Positions 42,021-51,926 of a stretch of 64,000 bases of DNA are shown here, piece after piece (positions within the stretch are counted from its first letter, which is position 1; every line of letters begins with the position of its first letter). The DNA comes from Salinilacihabitans rarus (GTDB taxonomy: Archaea; Halobacteriota; Halobacteria; Halobacteriales; Natrialbaceae): positions 1,240,001-1,304,000 of the forward strand of contig NZ_CP100762.1 of NCBI RefSeq assembly GCF_024296665.1, given 5' to 3'. Position numbers and translations under genes: made by a program. The notes under the pieces are model-generated. The model did not search any database, had not been told where the DNA came from, and saw nothing but the letters and a program-made list of their open reading frames with translations.

Positions 42021-42401
42021 TCACTCCGCCGCCCGACTCGCCGCCTGCAGGACGTCCGTCGCCCGTTTGACCGCCGCGCCGCTCTCGACGAACACGAGCG
42101 TCTTCGGCGGCCGCGTCGCCTTCGGCCGGGCGCGCAACGCGGCGGCCTCCGCGGCGTCGACGGCCGCCTCGCGCCCGCCCTCGAACTCGAGGTGGACGCG
42201 CTCGGGGTGGACGAACGCGCGGGCGAAGCGCTCGCCGTCGCGTTCGAGGTCGTACGCCCGGGCGCCGTCGGCGGTCGGTTCGACGTCCCGGTCGGCGTTC
42301 GTCACGGCGAAGCGGGCGAGTTCGCCGTCCTCGCGGCCGTCGACTTCCGAGGCGAGCAGTTCCGCGATGCGCCGGCCGTCGGTGGTCCGATCCTCGACCA
42401 T
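42021..42401 (-). CDS. rnhA-operon protein, conserved haloarchaeal
   Basis: This 126-residue acidic protein contains AELLASEVDGREDGELARFAVTNADRDVEPTADGARAYDLERDGERFARAFVHPERVHLEFEGG. It belongs to a small haloarchaeal family usually found beside rnhA (sometimes listed as DUF7108). No catalytic motif is recognised. It is the last gene of a three-gene minus-strand cluster. Confidence 0.75.
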   Translation of the reverse strand: MVEDRTTDGRRIAELLASEVDGREDGELARFAVTNADRDVEPTADGARAYDLERDGERFARAFVHPERVHLEFEGGREAAVDAAEAAALRARPKATRPPKTLVFVESGAAVKRATDVLQAASRAAE

Positions 42402-42424
42402 GGTCGGGAGTCGGTGACGCGCGG

Positions 42425-42901
42425 TTAATCCCCTTCGCCTTCGCTTTCGCCTTCGCCCTCGGTCAGCGCCGCGCGCGCGACCGGGACGAGGTCCGAGACG
42501 TCGACCCCCTCGCGGCGGGCGTGGACGACCGCCGCGGCCTCGATGGTGATCCCCAGTTCCCGCTGGCGGGCGTTGATCGCGCCGACGGCCTCGTGTTTCT
42601 CCGCGCCGTCGGCCACCAGCGCGTCGAGGACGCGCTCGAACGTCGAGCGCTCGCGCAGCAGGTCCTCGTCGGGGACGAACCCGTCGGGGACGGCCGTCTC
42701 CGCGGGGTCGAACGTCGCCGCGAGTTCGTCGCCGTCGCGGTCGAGCAGGCCCTGCTCGGTGGCGACGTCGACCAGTCGTTTGGCCTGATCGGGCGAGAAC
42801 CAGTCGCGGTCGAGCGAGAGCGCGACGACGAACTCGTTCTCCCGGAGCGTCCGGGTTCCGTTCCGTTTGAAGGGCGCGGCGACGGCGACGCGGAGGCTCA
42901 T
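42425..42901 (-). CDS. DUF2240 family protein
   Basis: This 158-residue protein begins SLRVAVAAPFKRNGTRTLRENEFVVALSLDRDWFSPDQAKRLVDVATEQGLLDRDGDELAATF, a winged-helix-like N-terminus common to the DUF2240 family. The helical second half is VFERVLDALVADGAEKHEAVGAINARQRELGITIEAAAVVHAR. Its acidic end (EGEGESEGEGD) is encoded by a short repeat at about 42431-42461. It lies between rnhA and the 42021 gene, so a DNA/RNA-related role is plausible. Confidence 0.8.
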   Translation of the reverse strand: MSLRVAVAAPFKRNGTRTLRENEFVVALSLDRDWFSPDQAKRLVDVATEQGLLDRDGDELAATFDPAETAVPDGFVPDEDLLRERSTFERVLDALVADGAEKHEAVGAINARQRELGITIEAAAVVHARREGVDVSDLVPVARAALTEGEGESEGEGD

Positions 42902-42947
42902 CGGCGCGGGACTCTCTCGGGCGGGAGAATAACCGTGGCGGTTCGGT

Positions 42948-43583
42948 TCAGTCGGAGGCCCGACCGCCGTCGTGGCGGTTCGCCCGCGACGGCGGCGGGA
43001 ACCGGCCGGCCGTCGACTCCGGCGGTTCCGGGAGGACACAGCGGTCGAGTTCGCGGTTGACGTGTGCGTACCGGTCGGGGGCGTTCGCGAGGGGGTGAGC
43101 GGGGTTCTGGTCGCTGTCGATGCGGGCGGCACGGACCTCGTCGAACCCGTTGAGTCGCGCGCGGATGCCCCGCCAGTGGTTGGTGCTCGCCGGCGGCACC
43201 GAGAACGGCCGCGGGGGGCGGCCGTCGGGGTGGCTCGCGGCGAGGACCGCCGCGTTGACGTTGCTGGCGAGGTCGTCGTGGTCGACGAGGACGCCGACGC
43301 GGGCGTCCGGCGGCGCCCGCGCCGCCAACACGTCGAGGCCGAGGTGGAGCGCCCGGTACTCGGCGACGTTGTTGTCCGGCGGGGCGTCCGTCGTCGCGAC
43401 GCGGCCGACGCGGGCGCCGTCGCGCGTCTCGATCACCGCGCCGAGACCACCGCCGGACTCCCTGAACGATCCGTCGGTGGCGACGTAGAAGTCACGGTGG
43501 TGAGTGCGGGGAGGGTGAGCGATGTGCGGCGTCGGCGACTCGTCGAACAGGTTCCGCAGTGCGGGCCGGCCGTGAGCGGCCAT
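42948..43583 (-). CDS. rnhA: Ribonuclease HI (archaeal type)
   Basis: This 211-residue enzyme cleaves RNA in RNA-DNA hybrids. The metal-binding acids are visible: Asp37 in VATDGSF, Glu75 in NVAEYRALHLGL and Asp101 in VLVDHDDLAS. A final acid is plausible in the C-terminal part (RIDSDQNPAHPLANAPDRYAHVNRELD). About 30 N-terminal residues precede the RNase H fold. A TATA box about 27 nt upstream (43605-43614) supports ATG 43583. Confidence 0.92.
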   Translation of the reverse strand: MAAHGRPALRNLFDESPTPHIAHPPRTHHRDFYVATDGSFRESGGGLGAVIETRDGARVGRVATTDAPPDNNVAEYRALHLGLDVLAARAPPDARVGVLVDHDDLASNVNAAVLAASHPDGRPPRPFSVPPASTNHWRGIRARLNGFDEVRAARIDSDQNPAHPLANAPDRYAHVNRELDRCVLPEPPESTAGRFPPPSRANRHDGGRASD

Positions 43584-43933
43584 GGTCGGTATTGCTCGGT
43601 CACCGACTTAACTGTGTTGTCGACTCGCAACGGGACTCGAAACTTCGGGCGGACCGTCGACCAACCGGCGGGCCGCGATCCGTCCCGCCGCCGGCATCCC
43701 GTCCCCGCATCGATCGGTGCGCGAACCGTTTCGGTCGTTTACGCGCTGGTTCGCGCGCGGTCGAGGGCCGCGCCCGTCCGGACCGTCGTGGATGATCGTA
43801 GACCAACTATGCCCGACGTTACGCCTTTGTACAGTAATACCTTTCTGCGTTAATCTAATAGTATGTTATCCTTACTATTCATTCCTAACTATCAATACGT
43901 ATATTGCCGGCCTTGCTCCTTCATGCGACTGGT
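43584..43933. other. Regulatory region between rnhA and the peptide importer
   Basis: About 350 nt without a gene. The half next to rnhA is GC-rich; the half next to the importer (43815-43910) is strikingly AT-rich. It contains AATAGTA (43857-43863) and its reverse complement TACTATT (43873-43879), 9 nt apart. A TATA box, ACGTATATTG (43897-43906), lies about 30 nt before ATG 43934. The rnhA TATA box sits at its left end. Confidence 0.55.
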
Positions 43934-45526
43934 ATGGCGGATGCTACCAAGACATGGGTGACACGCCGATCGCTGCTCCGGTATACCGGGTCGGCGACGG
44001 CGATGGCGGGACTCGCGTCGATGGCAGGGGTCACAGGGGCTCGAATGCAGGAACTCGACGAACTCACGATCACGCTGTCGCAGTTTCCGGACACGATCGA
44101 TCCGCTCGATCACATCACCGGGGACTACTTCGACGTGTACGACCACATCTACGAGCCGCTGTTCGACTTCGAACCGGGGGAGGGCATCTTCCCGCGGGTC
44201 GCCGAAGAGTGGGAAGCACAGGGTGACGGGACGACGCTCGTCCAGTTGCGAGACGACGTCGTCTTCCACAACGGCGATTCGCTCACCGCCGAGGACGTCG
44301 CGTGGACGATCGATCGGACGGTCGATCCGGACATCGGCGTCCCGAGTCCGATCGGGACGTTCGGGCTCGGCTCGATCACGGGAGCGGAGGCGGTCGACGA
44401 TACCGTCGTCGAGATCAGCTACAGCGCCGCACCGGGGCTCGCGGAGTTCGAGTACGGCAATTACGCCCGCGCGATAGACAGGGAGTGGGCGATCGAGAAC
44501 CACAACGCCGAGGAGGACGCGATCTCCGGCGCCAATCCCGAGGACTTCAACGGTACCGGACCGTACGAAGTCGTCAGCTTCACGCCGGGCGAGGAGATCG
44601 TCGTCGAGCGGTTCGACGACTACTGGGGCGAGGAGGTGCCGTTCGAACGCGTGACGTTCAACGCCTCGGGGGAGTCGGCCAGTCGGGTGGCGGCCCTCGA
44701 GACGGGCGAGGCGGACCTCACCATCAACGTCCTGCCCGAGGACGTCGCCACGGTACAGGAGACGCCGGGCATCGAGATCCGGAACGTGACGAGCTTCCGG
44801 AACATCTTCTGCCCGATGAAAAACACCGTCGAGCCCTTCGACAGCCTGGAGTTCCGACAGGCGATGAACTACGCCGTCGACAACGAGGAGATCGTCGACA
44901 CGATCCTCAGCGGCTTCGGCGAACCGCGAGGACAGCCGGTCGCGCCCGGGATCAACGGCTTCAACCCCGACATCGAGCCGTACGAGCAGGACGTCGGCAC
45001 GGCCGAGAGCCTCGTCGAGGAGAGCGGCTACGGCGGCGTGGAGATCGAACTCTACGCGCCGTCGGGGCGGTACCTCGCCGACGCCGAGGTCGGGGAGACC
45101 GTCGCCGACATGATCGACCAGCTCGACAACGTCAGTTGTCAGGCCAACATCGTCGACTTCGGCGTCGTCTCCGACGCGAACCAGGCGGGCGTCGATCCCG
45201 ACGAGATCGACATCGCCTTCTACATGATCGGCTGGGGGACCATCACCGGAGACACCGACTACGGCGTCCAGGGCTTCTTTACGATCCCGGACAACCCGGA
45301 CCGGACGTTCGACGACGAAGAACTCAGCGACGCGATCCTGGAGAGCCAGCAGATCGAAGACCCGGAAGAACGCGAACAGGCACTTCAGGAGGTCAACCGA
45401 CTCGCCCACGAGAAGGCGCCGTTCGTGTTCCTCCACACCCAGGAGAGCATCTACGGCGTCAGAGAGGAGATCCAGTGGGAGCCCCGTCCGGACGAGACCA
45501 TCTACATCTGGGACATGGAGGTGTGA
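43934..45526 (+). CDS. ABC transporter substrate-binding protein, family 5 (peptide/nickel type), Tat-exported
   Basis: This 530-residue extracytoplasmic receptor has a Tat signal at the N-terminus (VTRRSLLRYTGSATAMAGLASMAGV). The SBP family 5 fold is evident: ITLSQFPDTIDPLDHITGDYFDVYDHIYEPLF, LRDDVVFHNGDSLTAEDVAWTIDRTVDP, and FRQAMNYAVDNEEIVDTILSGFGEP. No lipobox Cys follows the signal (AGVTGARMQE), unlike many haloarchaeal receptors. It heads a five-gene importer operon. The ligand could be oligopeptide, dipeptide or a metal-chelate; it cannot be chosen from the sequence. Confidence 0.92.
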   Translation: MADATKTWVTRRSLLRYTGSATAMAGLASMAGVTGARMQELDELTITLSQFPDTIDPLDHITGDYFDVYDHIYEPLFDFEPGEGIFPRVAEEWEAQGDGTTLVQLRDDVVFHNGDSLTAEDVAWTIDRTVDPDIGVPSPIGTFGLGSITGAEAVDDTVVEISYSAAPGLAEFEYGNYARAIDREWAIENHNAEEDAISGANPEDFNGTGPYEVVSFTPGEEIVVERFDDYWGEEVPFERVTFNASGESASRVAALETGEADLTINVLPEDVATVQETPGIEIRNVTSFRNIFCPMKNTVEPFDSLEFRQAMNYAVDNEEIVDTILSGFGEPRGQPVAPGINGFNPDIEPYEQDVGTAESLVEESGYGGVEIELYAPSGRYLADAEVGETVADMIDQLDNVSCQANIVDFGVVSDANQAGVDPDEIDIAFYMIGWGTITGDTDYGVQGFFTIPDNPDRTFDDEELSDAILESQQIEDPEEREQALQEVNRLAHEKAPFVFLHTQESIYGVREEIQWEPRPDETIYIWDMEV

Positions 45527-45638
45527 GTAATTAGCTCCAGTGTAAGAGATCGACAAGCGAGCGGGAGAGAGCCACTCCCCGCACGACGCGACGGCCCCGT
45601 AGACGGCCGCCCGAGCGTACCGACAGCCTGATCGATCG

Positions 45639-46628
45639 ATGTCCCTCGGAAAATTCCTGGCCCGACGAATTCTCCAGGGGGTGTTCGTCCTCTGGGGCGT
45701 CGTCACGATTCTGTTCGCGCTCCGGGCGGTCTCACCCGGTGACCCGGCGACGCTGATGCTCGGCGAGGGCGCGAGCCAGGACCTCATCGAGCACGTCCGG
45801 CGAGAGGAGGGGCTGAACGAGCCGATGTACGTTCAGTACCTCGAGTACCTGCGGGGGATCGTCGTCGGCGACTTCGGCTACTCCTGGCAGTCGAGGCGGG
45901 ACGTCGAGGCGATGGTGATAGAGCGCATCCCGGCGACGATCGAACTCGCGGTGGCCGCGACGATCGTCGCGATCGTCATCGCGATCCCGCTCGGCGTCGT
46001 CTCGGCGACCCGCCGGAACCAGCCCTCCGACTACGGGGCGACGCTGTTCTCGCTTCTGGGGATCAGCACGCCGAACTTCTGGCTGGGACTGATGTTGATC
46101 CTCGTCCTCGGCGTCTGGGCGGGGATCTTCCCGACCGGCCGGCGAGGCGTCGGGTTCGCCGACGCCGTCAGGATGTTCGTCGAGACCGGATCGGCCGCCG
46201 AACTGGCCACCTGGGTGAAATACATCACGTTGCCGGCGCTCACGCTCGGGACGTACTTCACGGCGCTTATCACACGGCTCACCAGAAGCGGGATGATCGA
46301 CGAACTCGGCAAGCCCTACGTCACGGCGACCCAGGCGAAGGGGCTGCCGAACGTCCTCGTCCGGTACAAGCACGTGTTGCGCAACACGATGATCCCGATC
46401 ATCACCGTCCTGGGACTGCAGATGGGGACGCTCATGGGCGGGGCGGTCATCACCGAGACCGTCTTCAACTGGCCGGGACTCGGCCTCCGTCTCGTCGACG
46501 CGCTGCACGCGCGTGACTGGCCGCTCATGCAGGGGATCATCCTCTTCGTCGCCGGCGCGTTCGTGATCATCAACATCGTCGTCGACGCGCTGTACGCCTA
46601 CCTGAACCCACGGGTGACCGAGGAATGA
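45639..46628 (+). CDS. ABC transporter permease, DppB/OppB type
   Basis: This 329-residue permease has six helices, beginning KFLARRILQGVFVLWGVVTILFALRAVSPGDP. The conserved N-terminal loop is RREEGLNEPMYVQYLEYLRGIVVGDFGYS. The EAA loop (AKGLPNVLVRYKHVLRNTMIPIITVLG) contacts the ATPase. The 112 nt after the receptor gene hold no gene. It overlaps the next permease by 4 nt (ATGA). Confidence 0.94.
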   Translation: MSLGKFLARRILQGVFVLWGVVTILFALRAVSPGDPATLMLGEGASQDLIEHVRREEGLNEPMYVQYLEYLRGIVVGDFGYSWQSRRDVEAMVIERIPATIELAVAATIVAIVIAIPLGVVSATRRNQPSDYGATLFSLLGISTPNFWLGLMLILVLGVWAGIFPTGRRGVGFADAVRMFVETGSAAELATWVKYITLPALTLGTYFTALITRLTRSGMIDELGKPYVTATQAKGLPNVLVRYKHVLRNTMIPIITVLGLQMGTLMGGAVITETVFNWPGLGLRLVDALHARDWPLMQGIILFVAGAFVIINIVVDALYAYLNPRVTEE

Positions 46629-47626
46629 TTTCGGATCGAACCAGATCGAACCTGAAACGCACGTTCACCGAGAGTCTGCTGCCGAAGGTCGGCCTGCTCT
46701 TGCTGGTCGCTATCGTCCTGATGGCGATCTTCGCGCCGCTTCTTGCCACCCACGACCCGTCGCGGACGGGCTACTACACCGAGGAGGGGACGGAGTACCC
46801 GCCGCTTGGCCACGAGTTATCGACGACCGTCGCCCAGGAAGGCGAGTTCGCCGAGGTGACGGTCGAACCGAGCCGCGAGCACGTCCTCGGGACGAACAAC
46901 GTCGGTCAGGACGTCTACTCGCGGTTCGTCTACGGCGCTCGCGTCTCGGTCCTCGTCGGACTCCTGGCGACGGCGCTCGCGATGGCCATCGGGGTTCCGG
47001 TCGGACTCGTCGCGGGCTACTACGGCGGCCGCGTCGACGACGCGCTGATGCGCGCGGCCGACGTCATGCTGGCGTTCCCCTCGCTCGTGCTCGCGCTGGC
47101 GCTGATCGGGGTCTTCGGCACCTCGCCGGTCTACGTCCCCGATCCGATCGTGACGGCCGGCTTCGCCGAGGGGATGCCCGAGCGGATCCCGATACCGGGG
47201 TCGGTCACGGTCGTCGGGGCGCTTGTCATCTGGGTCTGGTTCGCCCGCGTCGCCCGCGGGGAGGCACTGGCCCTGCGCAACCAGGAGTACGTCAAAGCCA
47301 GCAAGAGCTTCGGCATGCGCGATAGCGCGATCCTGTTCAAACACGTGCTGCCGAACAGCCTCACCCCGATCATCGTGCTGGCGACGATCCAGGTGGCGGT
47401 GATCATCCTGCTCGAGGCGTCGCTCGCGTACCTCGGATTCTCCGGGACGACGCTCTCGTGGGGCTACGAGATAGAGCGCGGTCAGGACGTCCTCCGGACC
47501 CGCCCGTGGGTCTCGATCGTGCCGGGGATCGGGATCATGCTGACGGTGATCGCCGTCAACCTGCTGGGTGACTGGTTCCGCGACGCGTTCGATCCGAACA
47601 TCGGGGGAGGTGAGCGCGGTGCCTGA
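46625..47626 (+). CDS. ABC transporter permease, DppC/OppC type
   Basis: This 333-residue second permease has an N-terminal helix (PKVGLLLLVAIVLMAIFAPLLA), an outward segment, then FRDVYSRFVYGAR-like VGQDVYSRFVYGARVSVLVGLLATALAMAIGVPVGLVAGYYGG and the EAA loop (KASKSFGMRDSAILFKHVLPNSLTPIIVL). Its first four bases overlap the stop of the partner permease. The outward segment after helix 1 is longer than usual. Confidence 0.94.
   Translation: MISDRTRSNLKRTFTESLLPKVGLLLLVAIVLMAIFAPLLATHDPSRTGYYTEEGTEYPPLGHELSTTVAQEGEFAEVTVEPSREHVLGTNNVGQDVYSRFVYGARVSVLVGLLATALAMAIGVPVGLVAGYYGGRVDDALMRAADVMLAFPSLVLALALIGVFGTSPVYVPDPIVTAGFAEGMPERIPIPGSVTVVGALVIWVWFARVARGEALALRNQEYVKASKSFGMRDSAILFKHVLPNSLTPIIVLATIQVAVIILLEASLAYLGFSGTTLSWGYEIERGQDVLRTRPWVSIVPGIGIMLTVIAVNLLGDWFRDAFDPNIGGGERGA
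47607..47614 (+). promoter_or_regulatory. Ribosome-binding site deciding the first importer ATPase start
   Basis: GGAGGTGA inside the end of the permease gene lies 4 nt before GTG 47619, which selects this start over in-frame GTGs upstream. Confidence 0.6.
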
Positions 47627-48929
47627 CGACGTCCTCCGCGTCGAGGGCCTCTCGACGCGGTATTTCACCGAGGAAGGACGGGTAAACGCCGTCCACGACG
47701 TCGACCTGCGACTCGAGCGCGGCGAGGTGTTCGGCATCGTCGGCGAGTCCGGGTCGGGCAAGAGCGTCACCGCCCGATCGGTGATGGACCTGATCGAGTC
47801 GCCCGGCCGGATCACCGACGGCGAGATCTGGTACCGGAACGAGGAGTTCGCCGAGGCCGTCGCCGGTCGCCATCCCGACGCCGTCGAGGGAGACGCGGTC
47901 GAACTCCGGTCGATCCCGGAAGAGGCCAGACGCTCGCTGCGCGGGAGTTCGTTCAGCATGATCTTCCAGGACCCCGAGAGCAGCTTCAACCCCAGTCTCA
48001 CCGTCGGCGAACAGCTAGCCGAGGCCGTCGAGGTCCAGCGCCGGGCGAGTGCACGACCCCGTTCGGGGGTCGCCCGGACGCGCGGATCGGAGTACTCGCT
48101 GGGATCGTACGTGGTCTCCTGGGGCGTCCCGTCGAAGCGGTACGTGAGCCACGAGAGCCGGGAGCGGGCGGTCGAGTTGCTCGAACTGGTCGGCATCCCC
48201 GACCCCGCCGAGCGCGCCGCGGAGTACCCCCACGAGTACTCCGGCGGGATGCTCCAGCGGGCGATGATCGCCCAGGCACTCGCCGGCGAACCCGACGTGC
48301 TCATCGCCGACGAACCCACCACCGCGCTGGACGTCACCATCCAGGCCCAGATCCTCGAGTTGCTCGCCGATCTTCAGGCGGAGACGGGGATGACGATCCT
48401 GCTGATCACGCACAACCTCGGGGTCATCGCCCGGATGTGCGACCGCGTCGGCGTCATGTACGCCGGCGAAATCGTCGAACGCGGCACCCTCGAAGACGTC
48501 TTCGCTCGCTCGACCCACCCGTACACTAGGGGCCTCCTCGGAAGCGTTCCGGACCTCGAAGCGGCCGGCGGTCGACTCCAGCCGATCCCGGGGAACGTCC
48601 CGAGTCTCCTCGACCACGAGATGTCCGATCGGTGTTACTTCGCCGACCGCTGTCCGAAGGCGATGGACGACTGCCTCGACCACCCACCGGAGTTCGACGC
48701 CGACGGGAGCGCCGACCACGAGGTGCGCTGTGTCCTCGCCGAGGTGGAGTACGACGAGTCCCGGGCGCTCCCCGAGGACTACTTCGAACGGGCGGACGCG
48801 AGCGAAACCGGGACGCGTCCCGTCGCCGCCGCGGACGAGGAACCGCACCGGGCCGGCCCGGGGACGGGCCGGGAGGCCGAGACGACGCCGGCCGGCGACG
48901 GCTCGCCCGACGGGGGTGACACCCGATGA
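47619..48929 (+). CDS. ABC transporter ATP-binding protein, DppD/OppD type
   Basis: This 436-residue ATPase has Walker [11 protein letters not shown]-loop [14 protein letters not shown], signature [15 protein letters not shown] and Walker [13 protein letters not shown]. The C-terminal oligopeptide-transporter domain has [21 protein letters not shown], whose Cys pattern may hold an iron-sulphur cluster as in other OppD/DppD proteins. A linker ([20 protein letters not shown]) interrupts the helical domain. The acidic/Gly tail after about 390 is low-complexity. The start overlaps the permease stop. Confidence 0.94.
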   Translation: MPDDVLRVEGLSTRYFTEEGRVNAVHDVDLRLERGEVFGIVGESGSGKSVTARSVMDLIESPGRITDGEIWYRNEEFAEAVAGRHPDAVEGDAVELRSIPEEARRSLRGSSFSMIFQDPESSFNPSLTVGEQLAEAVEVQRRASARPRSGVARTRGSEYSLGSYVVSWGVPSKRYVSHESRERAVELLELVGIPDPAERAAEYPHEYSGGMLQRAMIAQALAGEPDVLIADEPTTALDVTIQAQILELLADLQAETGMTILLITHNLGVIARMCDRVGVMYAGEIVERGTLEDVFARSTHPYTRGLLGSVPDLEAAGGRLQPIPGNVPSLLDHEMSDRCYFADRCPKAMDDCLDHPPEFDADGSADHEVRCVLAEVEYDESRALPEDYFERADASETGTRPVAAADEEPHRAGPGTGREAETTPAGDGSPDGGDTR

Positions 48930-50263
48930 GCGGCGACGAGCTGCTGGTCCGCGTCGAGGAGCTGAAAAAGTACTTCTGGGAGCAGGACTCGCTGCTCGAC
49001 CGCCTGCTGGGCGCCGAGCCGACGGCGGTCCGCGCGGTCGACGGGGTGAGTTTCGAGGTCTACTCCGGGGAGACCCTCGGGCTGGTCGGCGAGTCCGGCT
49101 GTGGAAAGTCGACGACCGGCGAGACGCTGTTGCGCCTCCTGTCGCCCACCGACGGCCGCGTCGAGTTCCGCGGTCGGGACGTGTACGGCCTCGCGGGCGA
49201 GGCGCTGGAGACGTTCCGCCGGGAGGCGGCGATCGTCTTTCAGGACCCGTTCTCCAGTCTCGACCCACGGATGACGATCGGCCAGATCGTCAAACAGCCC
49301 CTGGACGTCCACGACGTCGGCACCGAGGCCGACCGACTCGAACGCGTCGAGGAACTGCTCGAACGCGTCGGGCTCTCGGCCGACCAGTTCGACCGCTACC
49401 CCCACGAGTTCTCCGGCGGCCAGCGCCAGCGGATCGCGATCGCGCGGGCGCTCGCGCTCGAACCCGAGTTCGTCGTCCTCGACGAACCGACGAGCGCCCT
49501 CGACGTCTCCGTGCAGGCCCAGATCCTCAACCTGCTCGCGGACCTCCAAGAGGAGTTCGGCCTCACCTACCTGCTGATCAGCCACGACCTCTCGGTGGTC
49601 CGCCACGTCTGTGACCGCGTCGCCGTCATGTACCTCGGCGAACTCGTCGAGGTCGGTCCCGCCGCGGAGTTCTTCGCCGATCCCAAACACCCCTACTCCC
49701 GGGCGCTGTTACAGAGCGTCCCGCGGGCGTCGATCGAGGAGCGAGAGCGGGAGGTCGACCCGCTGGCCGGCGACGTGCCGTCGCCGCGGAACCCGCCCTC
49801 GGGCTGTCGGTTCCGGACCCGGTGTCCGGTGATCATCCCGCCGGAGGAGATGGCTATCGACCAGCAGGCGTTCCGTCTGGTGACCGACGTCCGCCAGCGG
49901 ATCGCCGATCGCGAACTCAGCGTCGAGGAGATCTGGGCCGACCTCGGCGTCGACGACCCCGACGGAGACGTCCGCGCCCGGCGCGCGGACGAGTTCGCCG
50001 CCGCCACCCGCCAGCGGATCGCCGGCGACGCGCTCCCGCCCGCTCACGAAGCCCGCGTCGAGGACGCCCTGACCGCCCTCGCGACCGGCGACTGGACCCG
50101 GGCGGCCGACGACCTCCGCGAGCGCTACGAGAGCGTCTGCGAACGCGACCACCCCGCGCTGGGCGACACCGAACACCCCGTGGCCTGCCACCACTACGAC
50201 GACCGCGGTCGGGGATCGGTTCCGGACGTCGGCGCGGCCAGCGAGGAAGGGGTCGCGGACTGA
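48926..50263 (+). CDS. ABC transporter ATP-binding protein, DppF/OppF type
   Basis: This 445-residue ATPase has Walker [11 protein letters not shown], signature [15 protein letters not shown] and Walker [12 protein letters not shown]. The oligopeptide-transporter C-terminal motif ([12 protein letters not shown]) is present. A further ~120 residues follow, ending in [11 protein letters not shown], longer than the usual ~330-residue OppF and partly helical. It overlaps the previous gene by 4 nt and completes the importer. Confidence 0.93.
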   Translation: MSGDELLVRVEELKKYFWEQDSLLDRLLGAEPTAVRAVDGVSFEVYSGETLGLVGESGCGKSTTGETLLRLLSPTDGRVEFRGRDVYGLAGEALETFRREAAIVFQDPFSSLDPRMTIGQIVKQPLDVHDVGTEADRLERVEELLERVGLSADQFDRYPHEFSGGQRQRIAIARALALEPEFVVLDEPTSALDVSVQAQILNLLADLQEEFGLTYLLISHDLSVVRHVCDRVAVMYLGELVEVGPAAEFFADPKHPYSRALLQSVPRASIEEREREVDPLAGDVPSPRNPPSGCRFRTRCPVIIPPEEMAIDQQAFRLVTDVRQRIADRELSVEEIWADLGVDDPDGDVRARRADEFAAATRQRIAGDALPPAHEARVEDALTALATGDWTRAADDLRERYESVCERDHPALGDTEHPVACHHYDDRGRGSVPDVGAASEEGVAD

Positions 50264-50380
50264 GCGGCCCCGGCCGAGTCGAGGGACCCGACTCGCGGGC
50301 GATACGCGGCGGCGACCGCGCCGACGAGGGCGAGCGTACGCGCGGACGGTGGACGAGCCCCGCGCTCCATTTCGAAGCGA

Positions 50381-50390
50381 AACCTATAGG
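50381..50390 (+). promoter_or_regulatory. TATA box for the DMT transporter gene
   Basis: AACCTATAGG is centred about 27 nt before GTG 50414, supporting that start. Confidence 0.5.
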
Positions 50391-50413
50391 CCGGATCGGC
50401 GGGGAGTCCAACC

Positions 50414-51346
50414 GTGAGCCGGTACCGAAACCTCGCGCTCTTCCTCACGCTCGCCGCCGTCTGGGGGACGGCGTTCGTCGCAATCAGCGCCGGCCTCGCG
50501 CACTTCCCGCCCGTGCTGTTCGCGGCGTTGCGCTACGACGTCGCCGGGGTGGTGATGCTGACGTACGCGGCCGCGGTCGTCGACGACCCGCTGCCGCGCG
50601 GGCGCGGCCAGTGGCTGCTCGTGCTCGTGGGGGCGACCCTGCTGATCGCCGCCTACCACGCGTTCCTGTTCGTCGGCCAGCAGAACACGACGGCGGCCGC
50701 CGCGGCGATCCTCGTGAGCCTCTCGCCGGTGCTCACGACCGGCTACGCGCACGTACTCGTCCCGTCGGACGCGCTCTCGCCGGTCGGCGTCGTCGGCGTC
50801 GTCCTCGGCCTGCTCGGCGTCGTCGTCATCGCCCGACCGACGCCGTCGGACCTGCTCGCGACGGACGTCGTCGCGACGCTGCTGGTCTTCCTCGCGGCCG
50901 CGTCGTTCGCGCTGGGGAGCGTCCTGACCCGCCGGATCGGCGCGACGATGCCGATCGAGTCGATGGAGGCGTGGTCGATGCTCGGCGGGGCGGCGCTGTT
51001 GCACGCGGCGAGCGTCGGCCTCGGCGAACCGATCGACCCCGCCGTCTGGACCCACCCCACGGCGCTCGGCGCGCTCGTGTACCTCGCGCTGGTCTCGAGT
51101 GCCCTCGGCTTCCTCATCTACTTCGACCTGCTCGAACGGCTGGGCGCCGTCGAGATCAACATGGTCTCGTACGTCGCGCCGGTGTTCGCCGCGGTCTTCG
51201 GCTGGCTCCTGCTCGACGAGGTGATCGACGCGCCGACCGTGCTCGGCTTCGGCCTGATCGTGGCCGGCTTCGTCCTCGTCAAGCGCCGCGCGCTCCGCGA
51301 CGAGGTCGGCTACCTCCGGCGGGCGTACTCGGAGTCGGGGGACTGA
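50414..51346 (+). CDS. DMT-superfamily (EamA) transporter
   Basis: This 310-residue protein has ten predicted helices in two EamA repeats. The first begins LALFLTLAAVWGTAFVAISAGLAHFPPVLFAALRYDVAG, the second near ATLLVFLAAASFALGSVLTRRIG. Drug/metabolite transporters of this size usually export amino acids or related metabolites; the substrate is unknown. The basic tail (VKRRALRDEVGYLRRAYSE) is cytoplasmic. Confidence 0.9.
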   Translation: MSRYRNLALFLTLAAVWGTAFVAISAGLAHFPPVLFAALRYDVAGVVMLTYAAAVVDDPLPRGRGQWLLVLVGATLLIAAYHAFLFVGQQNTTAAAAAILVSLSPVLTTGYAHVLVPSDALSPVGVVGVVLGLLGVVVIARPTPSDLLATDVVATLLVFLAAASFALGSVLTRRIGATMPIESMEAWSMLGGAALLHAASVGLGEPIDPAVWTHPTALGALVYLALVSSALGFLIYFDLLERLGAVEINMVSYVAPVFAAVFGWLLLDEVIDAPTVLGFGLIVAGFVLVKRRALRDEVGYLRRAYSESGD

Positions 51347-51412
51347 CCGGGAGCCGTCGCGCTCGGCGTCGGGAGAACGAAGGGAAAGCGGCGAGGCGAG
51401 TGAACCGCCCGG

Positions 51413-51691
51413 TTAGCGCCGGTGTGAGTGGCCGACGTAGAGCGCGAGGAGGTTCAACGCGAGGAGACCGAGAAACGTCGCCGTCTCGGTCGAGTTCGAG
51501 AGGCCGGTAGCGAGCACGGGGACGTGCAGGAACGGCAGGACGATAGCCGTCCAGAAACTCGCCACGCGAATCGGTTTCGCGAGCGAGGGGACGCGTCGCT
51601 CGAGCGCGCCCTGATTTGTGTGCTGTTCGTCGGAGCCGACGTCGCGGGCCGACGTCGCGCGCCGGTCGTGGGTTGCGGGGGGACTCGACAT
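51413..51691 (-). CDS. Small two-helix membrane protein, unknown function
   Basis: This 92-residue protein has a polar ~45-residue N-terminus and two helices (ASFWTAIVLPFLHVPVLATGL and TATFLGLLALNLLALYVGHS). ATG 51691 is chosen because a TATA box (AATATATGAG on the minus strand, 51731-51740) lies about 46 nt upstream, giving a leader of some 20 nt; longer in-frame starts cross that box. It resembles small haloarchaeal membrane proteins without known role. Confidence 0.65.
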   Translation of the reverse strand: MSSPPATHDRRATSARDVGSDEQHTNQGALERRVPSLAKPIRVASFWTAIVLPFLHVPVLATGLSNSTETATFLGLLALNLLALYVGHSHRR

Positions 51692-51730
51692 TCGGTGCAC
51701 CTGCGGCGTCACCCACCTACCTCGAACTCG

Positions 51731-51740
51731 CTCATATATT
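51731..51740 (-). promoter_or_regulatory. TATA box for the small membrane protein gene
   Basis: AATATATGAG on the minus strand is one of the clearest TATA boxes in the window. Confidence 0.55.
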
Positions 51741-51926
51741 CCGCCGTGCGTTTCGCGATCTTGAGAACAGTTCACGCGATTAGCCACAGTTAACCGGAGT
51801 TCCGATCGACGGCGCGGCGACCGGGGCGGCGTTAGGTACCGGTTTACGGCCGCGAGCGGGCGTCGAGCGTGGCCGACACCGGCGACGCGAACCGGCGAGA
51901 AAAACGAGACCGAGCGGGACGGAGCG

